Counted from the first letter of the stretch, positions 1-7,078 are shown. The stretch is DNA of 11,259 nt from Spirochaetaceae bacterium (GCA_016342385.1 JAEINM010000091.1:1-11259); one strand, 5' to 3'. The notes: generated from the letters alone by a model not told the origin. Numbers and translations: made by a program.

Positions 1-555
1 CCCATTAGAATTCTCAATTCACACTTTACACCATCAAAAAGTCAGCGGAGAGTGTTAAGAAAAAACCGGGAAACCCTCGTCCGGCTCAATCATCCCCGGT
101 ACTCCGATGAAATTTTTGAACTATACTGCAAACATTCGAAAATCAAATTCGGCCAGGATAGCGAAGTTTCCAGCTTTCAGGAGAGCTTCTTTACCCCCGC
201 CGTACCCTCTGTGCAGAGTGAGTATTACATAGAGGGGAAACTGGTCGGTGTGGGATTTCTGGATATTAGCCTCAATGCTCTGAGCAGTGTCTATTTTATC
301 TATGATCCCGATTATTCTTCCTATAGTCCCGGAATCTTCAGTGTAATGAAAGAGATCGATATAGGTCGTGAGCTCGGTATTTCCTACTACAATCTGGGAT
401 TCTGGATTTCTGAAAACAGAAGAATGGCCTATAAGGGCAATTTCCATCCCTACCAGACTTATCACTGGGAGGAAAAAGCCTGGCACAGGGGAAACTGCTA
501 CGAATCAGATGAGTCCGTACATATTACCGATGAAAAAGACATAAAAACTCAATAG
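1..555 (+). CDS. bpt: Aspartate/glutamate leucyl- (or arginyl-) tRNA-protein transferase, 5'-truncated by window edge
   Basis: This is the C-terminal part of a Bpt/Ate1-type aminoacyl-tRNA-protein transferase. The family attaches Leu or Arg from charged tRNA to proteins starting with Asp or Glu, marking them for ClpS/ClpAP degradation in the cytoplasm. The frame is open from base 1, and 184 residues are visible. It begins PIRI, which in this family follows the N-terminal Cys-rich motif; that motif lies outside the window. Next come the family signature FTPSKSQRRVLRKN (residues 9-22), then LSSVYFIYDPDY, and LGFWISENRRMAYKGNFHP near the C-terminus, all typical of the GNAT-like C-terminal half. 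A GTG at 52 could be called as a start, but the conserved signature begins upstream of it, so the gene must start before the window. The 3' end overlaps the convergent exchanger gene by 51 bp. Leu versus Arg specificity cannot be decided from this part. Confidence 0.87.
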   Translation, partial: PIRILNSHFTPSKSQRRVLRKNRETLVRLNHPRYSDEIFELYCKHSKIKFGQDSEVSSFQESFFTPAVPSVQSEYYIEGKLVGVGFLDISLNALSSVYFIYDPDYSSYSPGIFSVMKEIDIGRELGISYYNLGFWISENRRMAYKGNFHPYQTYHWEEKAWHRGNCYESDESVHITDEKDIKTQ

Positions 556-1446
556 AAGAATTCCTTCGAAGCGGAAAACCTTTTTATCTGCTGTTATAAC
601 CACTAAAAGTGCAGTGGCTCCTAGAAACATGGGAATATGGAAACTGGCCAGCGCCTGAGGAATAATCAGTTTTCCGAACAGGGCGGGTATTCCCATGACA
701 GCCAGGGTATTAAATATATTTGAACCGATGACATTTCCCACAGCCATTTCGGGATTTCCCCTTCTGGCGGCCTGTATGGTCACCATGACTTCGGGAAGAG
801 ATGTACCCAGAGCCACTGCGGACAGGGCAATCAGTTCAGTTCCGATACCGATAATTTGTGATATTTCAATTACGGCGTTTACAGTCCATGTCGCTCCGAT
901 TACCACCAGAGCCGGTGAGACAAACAGCATAATCCATGTAAAAACAGTTAATTTGTGCTCATGACTCTCTTCAAATTCTTCCAGCTCCTGATCGATATTT
1001 CCGTTTTTAAAAGAGGTGTAGATGTATAGGATAAGCAGGATGATACAGATGATGGCTTCGGGGAGCGAGAAGTTTCTGTCTATGACCATAAGACTGATCA
1101 GAATGGCCGACCCAATGAGAAACGGCACATCTGACCGGAGAATATCGTATTTAAGATCAAACTTTTTCCCCACAAATGCCCCGACTCCCATAACCAGGAA
1201 TATATTGGTGATGTTGGACCCTATGGCATTGGCCACAACAATTTCGGAATTCCCCCGAATGACTGAGGCGATGGATGTGGCCAGTTCGGGAAGAGATGTT
1301 CCGATTCCTATGATAATGACACCGATGACAAAGCTGGGTATCTTAAAATACAATCCGATTTTTTCCGCTGCCGAAATAAACCAGTCGGAAGAAAATATCA
1401 GCAGGGCCAGAGCGGCGGCAAAAACGGCAATCCATAGAAATATCAT
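505..1446 (-). CDS. Na+/Ca2+ exchanger family (CaCA) inner-membrane antiporter, YrbG-like
   Basis: A 313-residue integral membrane protein of the calcium/cation antiporter superfamily, near the length of bacterial YrbG/CaxA-type members (about 320). It would exchange Ca2+ (or K+/Na+) across the cytoplasmic membrane. Both internal alpha repeats are present in inverted-repeat order. Alpha-1 (about residues 46-85) has GIGTSLPELATS followed by ANAIGSNITNIF; alpha-2 (about 211-250) has ALGTSLPEVMVT followed by GNVIGSNIFNT. The Glu in each SLPE and the Asn in each GSN are the usual cation ligands. Around ten hydrophobic segments are split by an acidic central loop (about 147-166, rich in Glu). The ATG start is supported by GAAGGA about 8 nt upstream and a TATAAT box about 27 nt upstream. 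The last 51 bp overlap the convergent transferase gene. The ion actually transported is not predictable from sequence. Confidence 0.93.
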   Translation of the reverse strand: MIFLWIAVFAAALALLIFSSDWFISAAEKIGLYFKIPSFVIGVIIIGIGTSLPELATSIASVIRGNSEIVVANAIGSNITNIFLVMGVGAFVGKKFDLKYDILRSDVPFLIGSAILISLMVIDRNFSLPEAIICIILLILYIYTSFKNGNIDQELEEFEESHEHKLTVFTWIMLFVSPALVVIGATWTVNAVIEISQIIGIGTELIALSAVALGTSLPEVMVTIQAARRGNPEMAVGNVIGSNIFNTLAVMGIPALFGKLIIPQALASFHIPMFLGATALLVVITADKKVFRFEGILLLSFYVFFIGNMYGLI

Positions 1447-1473
1447 TTAGAATCCTTCAGGGTATTTTTTACA

Positions 1474-1502
1474 ATTATAGTCAATTTGGTTCTCCGGTTA
1501 AA
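1474..1502 (-). promoter_or_regulatory. Putative promoter of the exchanger gene
   Basis: On the minus strand a perfect -10 hexamer TATAAT lies at 1479-1474. A weak -35 (TTTAAC, 1502-1497) sits 17 bp further upstream. The -10 ends 27 bp before the ATG at 1446. It lies at the border of the integrase remnant, so the exchanger promoter may have been formed or kept there after the rearrangement. Called from hexamer matches and spacing only. Confidence 0.45.
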
Positions 1503-1509
1503 TAGAAGA

Positions 1510-1773
1510 TTAATAAAAAGGTACTATCCCATTCCCGAGCGAACTGTCAGCATCTTGTTATCGAAGTCTACATCTGTAATTCTCGGACAGAAGCTTTCAG
1601 TAATTCACAGTCCTCCCCCATAGATTATTTTAGCCATGAATTTATAGGGATTATTCATCTGTTCAATAATTCTTTTTTACTTCAACCCGACTTAATAGGA
1701 CGGGAAGTTTTCTTTGTTTTCGCGATGATACAACAGAATTGAGATTTTCGTTTCTTTTTGTCCAATAAAGAAA
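1510..1773 (-). pseudogene. intI: Decayed fragment of an integron-integrase-type tyrosine recombinase
   Basis: The minus strand carries an interrupted coding remnant of about 85 residues that matches the middle of IntI-type recombinases. From 1773 downwards one frame reads FLYW, then RKQRKLPVLLSRVEVKK, matching the family pattern LPVVLTxxEV. At a run of six A (plus-strand T run 1673-1678) the frame shifts, and the text continues IIEQMNNPYKFMAKIIYGGG, a TGA, ITE, then RITDVDFDNKMLTVRSG. This fits the IntI patterns YGxGLRxxE, LRVKDxDF and TVRxGKG. The TGA (1607-1605) replaces the codon of the first catalytic Arg, and a second stop (TAG, 1526-1524) follows the GKG-like position. The N-terminal domain and the C-terminal HxxR and Tyr motifs are absent. 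The IntI-specific extra domain would lie in the missing part, so a related non-integron recombinase is possible. Non-functional. Confidence 0.8.
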
Positions 1774-1774
1774 A

Positions 1775-2908
1775 TTAAAGATATTTCGTCCATCTTAATT
1801 TCAATATAAATTTCAACTTGTAATAATATTTACAAATCGGATAAAGAATAACAATCATCATAGCCCATACTATATATGTAAAAATAAGACTAAAGCTAAA
1901 GAGAATTGTATTATAACCTAAAATATCCCGAAAAGTTGCTGATATGAACAAGATCAAATACAAGTGAACAATGTAAAAAAATAATGGAGTTCGGCCGAAA
2001 ATTAGTAATGGATTGTTTTTTTGGGGATTGAATCTTTCCAAAAAACTAAGCATAAGAAACATAGGTCCAATTGTCATCAATAAAAATAAAAAAGATGGTG
2101 GATATTTTTCTAAATTCAAAAAAGATATAATAGTGAAAGCAAATGATTCCTGAACCTGGAACGGAACTGGATTACCGTAAATATTAAAGAGTCTCAGTAT
2201 CATAAATAATACAATAAATATTGAACCGGTTGTTATTAGAAACTTCCCTCTGGAAGATTTTTCCCAGTAATAGATTTCACCTAAACTATACCCCAGTGCC
2301 ATTACTCCAATCCATGGTATTAGAGGGTATAAAACCCTGATTTCATTTTGAGAAGAGATTCTGATTATATTGCTTTGATGTAAAATACTTAATATTAAAT
2401 TTGAAAAGATATCTGAAGAATTGAATTCTGGAATTAGGTTATGAAAAGTTATTACTAATAAACCCAATAATCCGACCAATCTGGATGGGAAAAACTGTAA
2501 TATAGATAATATTATCATAGATACACCAATTACCCAAATCACCTGAAGCACAGTACCACCCCAGATAATAGAAACTACTGTTAATTCTAATAGAATCAAC
2601 AATAGACCTCTTCTAAATAGTAAAGAGAAGCATAATTTATTTGATTTAGAGTTATTTTTCTTTGATATATATGCAGACATACCTGTCAGGATTACAAAAA
2701 TAGGAGCGCAAAAATGTGTTATCCATCGGGTAAAAAATAAAGCTGGATATGTATTAAGAAGATCTGTCGGATTGATTCCAGTTCCACCATTCCAAAAACC
2801 ACGAGTGTGATCCAATACCATTAAAATCATTACAATAGCACGAAGAATATCAATAGAAATTATTCTATTATGTTCATGTTCTAAAATGCGATTTTTCGTT
2901 ATTTTCAA
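1775..2908 (-). CDS. HGSNAT/DUF1624-like multi-pass membrane acyltransferase
   Basis: A 377-residue polytopic membrane protein of the DUF1624/YeiB/HGSNAT-like group (heparan-alpha-glucosaminide N-acetyltransferase catalytic-like), a branch of the membrane acyltransferase clan that moves acyl groups across the cytoplasmic membrane to sugars or similar acceptors. The N-terminus has the family hallmark SIDILRAIVMILMVLDHTRG (residues 18-37) and then TRWITHFCAPIFVILTG (60-76). About ten to eleven hydrophobic segments follow, ending in a basic tail. The acceptor is unknown. The start used is TTG at 2908; no good Shine-Dalgarno precedes it, and a nearby ATG at 2921 is out of frame, so the exact start is uncertain. 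The gene is markedly richer in AT than the exchanger or the TetR operon beside it. Its stop codon directly abuts the integrase remnant, which suggests acquisition. No partner gene is in its transcription unit. Confidence 0.8.
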   Translation of the reverse strand: MKITKNRILEHEHNRIISIDILRAIVMILMVLDHTRGFWNGGTGINPTDLLNTYPALFFTRWITHFCAPIFVILTGMSAYISKKNNSKSNKLCFSLLFRRGLLLILLELTVVSIIWGGTVLQVIWVIGVSMIILSILQFFPSRLVGLLGLLVITFHNLIPEFNSSDIFSNLILSILHQSNIIRISSQNEIRVLYPLIPWIGVMALGYSLGEIYYWEKSSRGKFLITTGSIFIVLFMILRLFNIYGNPVPFQVQESFAFTIISFLNLEKYPPSFLFLLMTIGPMFLMLSFLERFNPQKNNPLLIFGRTPLFFYIVHLYLILFISATFRDILGYNTILFSFSLIFTYIVWAMMIVILYPICKYYYKLKFILKLRWTKYL

Positions 2909-3020
2909 TTTGACAATCCATTTTGTATCTTCATGGAGATGTAATTCCTTAGTAGATCATTCTTAATAAATTAAGGATATAATATCATAAATCAACATCC
3001 CTATACCAATTATTTTTTTA

Positions 3021-3070
3021 TTGACCAACAGTCAGCAAGATAGTATATTTATACTAACCGGTGGTCAGTA
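3021..3070 (+). promoter_or_regulatory. Promoter and operator-like inverted repeats of the TetR-phosphotransferase operon
   Basis: A sigma-70-type promoter is clear: TTGACC (3021-3026), a 17-bp spacer, then TATATT (3044-3049). Two related half sites lie in opposite orientation around it: TGACCAACAGTCAG on the plus strand (3022-3035, covering the -35) and TGACCACCGGTTAG on the minus strand (3067-3054, just past the -10), with 11 of 14 bases identical. The first half is itself a small dyad, TGAC-N5-GTCA. Between the half sites is a perfect 16-bp AT palindrome, TAGTATATTTATACTA (3041-3056). TetR proteins bind dyads placed like this and repress their own operon; that this one does so here is inference. 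Confidence 0.65.
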
Positions 3071-3088
3071 TCGGTGGGAGGTGGTATT

Positions 3089-3730
3089 TTGCCCTTAAAG
3101 CTATATGAGAAAGAGAAGATTTTAGACGCCTGCTTCGAAGTCTTTGTCCTCCATGGGTACGTGAAGACTTCTACTGCCATGCTTGCCGAGGCAGCAGGAA
3201 TATCAAAAGCCCTTATTTTTCATCATTTTGAGAGTAAGAAAAAACTCTATATCAGTATTTTAGAAAGATGTTTCGATCAAATGAGCCAGGAATTGAATCA
3301 GGCTCCTCCTGTTGAATACGGGGACTTTTTTGAAGCGAAAGAGCATAACGGACGAAAGACCATTGACTATATGAGAAAGAATCCCAAGCTGAACAGGATT
3401 TTCTTCGAAGCTTTTTACTCAACTCCCGATGAACTCAAACAGGATATTCTCAGGTTCAAAGCCCATATGGAGGAAAAGTATGGAGCCAAGAATAGAGAGA
3501 GGGAAAACCGGATGATGAAGTTGTTCAACAAAATATCCCTGAGACCCGGGGTGGATCCCAAGGAAGCTTATGAACTCATTCAAGTTGTTTCTGAACACTT
3601 CAGAATGAAGCTGGCTTCGGAATTAACAGATACAAGTAAAATGAATGACCATGGGTATTGGGAGGATTTTTTTCAAAAAAAGAATTCCTTTCTTCTTATG
3701 GTGAGATACGGAATCGAAGATAATAGCTGA
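3089..3730 (+). CDS. TetR/AcrR-family transcriptional regulator
   Basis: A one-component repressor of 213 residues, the usual TetR length. The N-terminal DNA-binding domain has the helix-turn-helix at about residues 28-50, with AEAAGISKALIFHHFESKK fitting the family pattern (A..aGvs.g.lYhHF.sKe.L). The C-terminal helical part (about 60-213) is the ligand-binding and dimer domain and shows no recognisable specificity. I choose the TTG at 3089 because GGGAGGTG ends about 6 nt before it; a GTG at 3074 in the same frame would sit inside that ribosome-binding site. The stop is 18 bp before the phosphotransferase start, so both genes very likely share the promoter at 3021-3049. Operator-like half sites around that promoter suggest autoregulation. 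Confidence 0.92.
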   Translation: MPLKLYEKEKILDACFEVFVLHGYVKTSTAMLAEAAGISKALIFHHFESKKKLYISILERCFDQMSQELNQAPPVEYGDFFEAKEHNGRKTIDYMRKNPKLNRIFFEAFYSTPDELKQDILRFKAHMEEKYGAKNRERENRMMKLFNKISLRPGVDPKEAYELIQVVSEHFRMKLASELTDTSKMNDHGYWEDFFQKKNSFLLMVRYGIEDNS

Positions 3731-3748
3731 TTTTGCGGGAGGAGAAGT

Positions 3749-6403
3749 TTGAAATCATATATTCAAAGAATTCACAATAAGGCTCAATGCGATATTTCCC
3801 GTGTGGGCGGAAAGGGTGCTAATCTTATGGAACTGTCTGCCGTTGACGGGATAAATGTTCCCGAAGGTTTTTGCATCACTACAGATGCCTATAGAAAAAC
3901 ATTTGAGAGCTGCGCCGAACTGAACAGCTTATTGGCTCGACTCTCGACCATGGAGGTTTATCATAAGGATGAAATTACCGGGCTTACCAAAGAAATCCGC
4001 CGCGTCATTGAGAATAGGGAAATTCCTCAAGATATAACAGAGGTTATCGAAGCTGAACTGCAAACTTGTGGAGAGGAGCTCTCCTATGCCGTGCGTTCTA
4101 GTGCGACAGCAGAAGATCTGCCTGCGGCATCTTTTGCGGGACAGCACGATACCTATCTGAACATCATCGGAATGGATTCGATTATTGCCCATATACGTAA
4201 ATGCTGGGCTTCTCTATTCACCGACCGGGCAGTGATGTACAGAATCCACAATAGTTTTGATCATAGAAAGGTTTTTCTGGCTGTAGTCGTCCAGCGTATG
4301 GCTTTACCTGAATCATCGGGAGTTATGTTTACGGCTGACCCGGTCACATCGAACAGAAAGATCGTTTCAATTGATGCCAGTTATGGCCTCGGTGAAGCTC
4401 TGGTTTCAGGATTAGTCAACTCAGACAACTATAAGGTACGGGAAGGCAAAATAACTGCTATAACAATTGGAAAGAAGAACCGCGCTATTTATAGCTTGAA
4501 AAGTGGCGGTACAGAGGAACGGGAAATTGAATCTGATTTGAGAGATATGCAGACTCTTACTGATGCTCAAATCCTGGAACTGGAACAACTGGGGAGACGG
4601 ATAGAGACGTATTTCTCATGCCCTCAGGATATAGAATGGTGCCGTTCTGAGAATGGATTTTTCATTGTTCAGAGCCGGCCGATCACGACCTTATATCCTG
4701 TCTCCGAACGAAAAGACGGAATGAACCATGTGTATATGTCGGGTGGTCATTTGCAGATGATGACAGAACCCATCAAACCGCTGGGCATGTTTTTCCTGAA
4801 AACTGTTCTGGGACACAATCCCGCGGTGAATCGGGAATTTGGTGGCAGGCTCTATATTGATTTAAGCCAGGATCTCAGTTCTCCAATGGGACGGGCCATG
4901 ACTCTCGGTATAATAGGGGCTATGGGTGATGATCTGCTGACCAATGCTCTGAAAAAATTGATAAAGCAGAAAGGATTTATTAAGACGCTCCCGAAAGGCA
5001 AAGACCGGATGATTCAATTGGGCAAAGAGGATGTTACCTTTGCGCCGCTGATTCATGCGGTCAAGATCTACCGGAGAAACGACCCGAAAATTATCAGAAA
5101 GTTTATAGAAAGGGAAAGACGATCAATAGAACAGATGCGACAGGAGATAGTGAAGCTATCGGGAGATGATCTTTTCGCCTATATCCAGGATGATCATCAT
5201 GATCGCAGAAAAAAGGTTACACCTCCCGATGTCGCCGGAGCTATTGCGGTATCGCTTTTGGCAGGACAATGGTTAAACAAAAAAATAGAAAAATGGCTTG
5301 GCGAAAAGAATGCTGCTGATACCTTTATCCAATCAGTACCCAATAGCATCACAACCGACACAGGCCTCTCATTGCTGGATGTGGGGGATGTCGTGCGTAA
5401 ATACCCTGAAGTTCTGGCCTATTTTGAGAAGGCAGAGGATGACACTTTCTTCGATGATCTGGTAAAACTTGAAGGCGGCAGTGCGGTCAGTCAGTCAATT
5501 CGGGAGTATCTTGATCAATTCGGAATGCGTTGTTCCGGTGATATTGATATCACCACAGATCGCTGGAGTGAAAAACCGACACAGCTTATCCCCATGATTC
5601 TGAGCAATATCAGAAACTTTGAACCAAATGGACGAATGGCAAAACATGAACAGGGCATCAGAGAATCAGAAGAGAGAATAGAAGATCTCGCATATCGCCT
5701 GGAGAAGATGCGCGGTGGAAAGAGGAAAGCAAAGAAGGTAAAAAAAATCGCAGGAATTATACGGAACCATATCAGCTATCGTGAATTTCCAAAATTCTCC
5801 TACATTCAGCGATATTTTATCTATAAACAAGCCCTCCTCAAAGAAGCTGAAAAGCTTGTGAAAAAAGGGGCCCTCCAGAAAAAGGAAGATATTTACTTTT
5901 TGTATTTCCATGAGTTCCGAGAGGCGGTAAAAACCGGCACGGTAGACTATAACCGCATTATCAAAAGAAAAGAGGACTACCGGGACTATGAAAAACTCAC
6001 ACCCCCCAGAGTCATGACTTCAGATGGTGAAATCATCACAGGGGAATATGACAGGAAAGACATCCCCACAGATGCTCTCCCCGGTGTGGCAGTCTCTTCG
6101 GGTGTTATCGAAGGGCGGGCCCGAATTGTAAAGAAGATGGAAGATGCGGACCTCGAGGAGGGAGATATTCTCGTTGCCCAGTTTACCGATCCCAGCTGGA
6201 CGCCTCTTTTCGTGTCTATCAAAGGCCTCGTCACAGAAGTGGGGGGAATCGCTACTCATGGCGCTATCATCGCCCGGGAATACGGCCTTCCCGCAGTTGT
6301 GAGTGTTGAGAATGCGACCCGCCTGATAAAGGATGGGCAGATGATACGAGTGAATGGTACGGCGGGCTATGTGGAGATAGATCTGCCGGAAATATCTGTA
6401 TAA
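3749..6403 (+). CDS. Rifampin-phosphotransferase-type PEP synthase-like dikinase
   Basis: An 884-residue cytoplasmic enzyme with the three-part order of rifampin phosphotransferases, often annotated as phosphoenolpyruvate synthase. The ATP-binding domain (about 1-315) shows GGKGAN with Lys22, VRSSATAEDLPAASFAGQ with Arg116, and DIEWC...VQSRPIT with Glu296, Gln308 and Arg310. A central helical domain (about 320-760) carries the family motif GGHLQMMTEPIKPLG (from about 332) and FGMRCSGDIDITTDRW. The C-terminal swivelling domain (about 785-884) holds TEVGGIATHGAIIAREYGLP, with phospho-carrier His837. The TIM-barrel PEP-binding domain of true PEP synthase and PPDK is absent, so the acceptor is probably not pyruvate. 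Rifampin phosphotransferases use ATP to phosphorylate the drug, releasing AMP and phosphate. The natural substrate here is unproven. The TTG start follows GGGAGGAG by 4 nt. Co-transcribed with the TetR gene. Confidence 0.88.
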   Translation: MKSYIQRIHNKAQCDISRVGGKGANLMELSAVDGINVPEGFCITTDAYRKTFESCAELNSLLARLSTMEVYHKDEITGLTKEIRRVIENREIPQDITEVIEAELQTCGEELSYAVRSSATAEDLPAASFAGQHDTYLNIIGMDSIIAHIRKCWASLFTDRAVMYRIHNSFDHRKVFLAVVVQRMALPESSGVMFTADPVTSNRKIVSIDASYGLGEALVSGLVNSDNYKVREGKITAITIGKKNRAIYSLKSGGTEEREIESDLRDMQTLTDAQILELEQLGRRIETYFSCPQDIEWCRSENGFFIVQSRPITTLYPVSERKDGMNHVYMSGGHLQMMTEPIKPLGMFFLKTVLGHNPAVNREFGGRLYIDLSQDLSSPMGRAMTLGIIGAMGDDLLTNALKKLIKQKGFIKTLPKGKDRMIQLGKEDVTFAPLIHAVKIYRRNDPKIIRKFIERERRSIEQMRQEIVKLSGDDLFAYIQDDHHDRRKKVTPPDVAGAIAVSLLAGQWLNKKIEKWLGEKNAADTFIQSVPNSITTDTGLSLLDVGDVVRKYPEVLAYFEKAEDDTFFDDLVKLEGGSAVSQSIREYLDQFGMRCSGDIDITTDRWSEKPTQLIPMILSNIRNFEPNGRMAKHEQGIRESEERIEDLAYRLEKMRGGKRKAKKVKKIAGIIRNHISYREFPKFSYIQRYFIYKQALLKEAEKLVKKGALQKKEDIYFLYFHEFREAVKTGTVDYNRIIKRKEDYRDYEKLTPPRVMTSDGEIITGEYDRKDIPTDALPGVAVSSGVIEGRARIVKKMEDADLEEGDILVAQFTDPSWTPLFVSIKGLVTEVGGIATHGAIIAREYGLPAVVSVENATRLIKDGQMIRVNGTAGYVEIDLPEISV

Positions 6404-6455
6404 CCTGGAACTTCCCTTTTCTAAGAGATCGCAGAATCTAGTTAAGGAGATGATA

Positions 6456-6506
6456 ATGTCTTTTTTTTCTCAGCTAATATTGATAAACATATTGTTTATT
6501 TATTAA
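6456..6506 (+). other. Possible 16-residue peptide or broken gene start after a strong ribosome-binding site
   Basis: AAGGAG (6444-6449) lies 6 nt before an ATG (6456). The ORF encodes only MSFFSQLILINILFIY and passes through a run of eight T (6461-6468). A one-base change in that run would open a longer frame to 6593 containing HIVYLLTDNSSLIYIGEG, loosely like the start of a GIY-YIG nuclease domain. That frame then runs antisense to the 3' end of the next gene. It may be a relic of a third operon gene, a small hydrophobic peptide, or chance. Confidence 0.2.
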
Positions 6507-7030
6507 CTGATAATAGTTCTCTCATTTATATCGGTGAAGGAGTCGATTATCACAGTTGTAGCCTTCTCGATCATATCTTCCTGCTCATCTACTGATAATG
6601 TTTCAGGGCATACAACAATTTTAAATATCGGAGAGGTCTGTTCTATGGGACCATCTTCAAATAGAATCCCCTTATCCAGTAAGATATTTTCAGAGAGAGA
6701 ACAACCGTTTTTGATCAACATATCGGGAACATCATTCCGGAATCCGATACTGGTATAATCTACAGTTCTATCTCCATCGACCTTTGGTCCAATGCCAATA
6801 ATGGATCCGGAATATGTTAGAGCCAGAGAACCTCTGTCATCATTCTTCTCAAACACATCGGTTTCCACCATACCCATTTCTAACATCTTTTCTTTAAAGA
6901 CATTTTCTTTTTCAATCCATCCCGCTATCAGCCGATCCATTGTCTCCTCATTCGATTCCAGACCAAATGATACAATCACGTCTTCCAGGTGCTTTTTAAT
7001 GTGTCCCGGTATACTATTTGAGTTAGCCAT
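6503..7030 (-). CDS. Hypothetical protein, 175 aa, cytosolic
   Basis: I do not recognise this protein. It is an acidic, soluble-looking product with no signal peptide and no membrane segment. The first 70 residues look helical and charged (HIKKHLEDVIVSFGL, then GWIEKENVFKEKMLEMGM). The middle looks like beta-sheet with several Gly (LALTYSGSIIGIGP, VDYTSIGFRNDVPDML). The last part ends in a helix-like acidic stretch (DEQEDMIEKATTVIIDSF). The ATG at 7030 is supported by GGGAG about 9 nt upstream and a TATACT box further up, so translation is likely. It is a single-gene unit, convergent with the phosphotransferase operon (99 bp between stops) and divergent from the TPR remnant. No function is proposed. 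Confidence 0.72.
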   Translation of the reverse strand: MANSNSIPGHIKKHLEDVIVSFGLESNEETMDRLIAGWIEKENVFKEKMLEMGMVETDVFEKNDDRGSLALTYSGSIIGIGPKVDGDRTVDYTSIGFRNDVPDMLIKNGCSLSENILLDKGILFEDGPIEQTSPIFKIVVCPETLSVDEQEDMIEKATTVIIDSFTDINERTIIS

Positions 7031-7048
7031 ATTTTTCTCCCTGCCTTT

Positions 7049-7078
7049 AGTATAGTGGAAAAAATATATTTATTTCAG
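7049..7078 (-). promoter_or_regulatory. Putative promoter of the 175-aa hypothetical gene
   Basis: On the minus strand, TATACT (7054-7049) follows CTGAAA (7078-7073) with an 18-bp AT-rich spacer. The -10 lies 18 bp before the ATG at 7030, which would give a leader of about a dozen bases containing the GGGAG site. Called on hexamer likeness and position only. Confidence 0.4.

Noticed and set aside
695..1450. Two plus-strand ORFs (695-964 and 1022-1450) opposite the exchanger
   Set aside because: They are antisense to the strongly conserved exchanger motifs, have Met/Thr/Ser-rich compositions typical of shadow frames, and lack ribosome-binding sites.
1496..1502. GTTAAAT, matching the attC R' consensus GTTRRRY, next to the integrase remnant
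   Set aside because: The pattern is short and degenerate, and no matching RYYYAAC partner with an imperfect hairpin was found at attC-like distance on either strand.
2943..2978. Imperfect inverted repeat (TTCCTTA ... TAAGGAT) upstream of the acyltransferase
   Set aside because: Short AT-rich arms with a long loop; common by chance in DNA of this composition.
3074..3088. Upstream GTG start for the TetR gene
   Set aside because: It would place the start codon inside the GGGAGGTG ribosome-binding site, which is correctly spaced for TTG 3089.
6534..7055. Plus-strand ORFs (6534-6758 and 6792-7055) opposite the 175-aa gene
   Set aside because: The minus-strand gene has the promoter, Shine-Dalgarno and a plausible composition; these frames have none of these.
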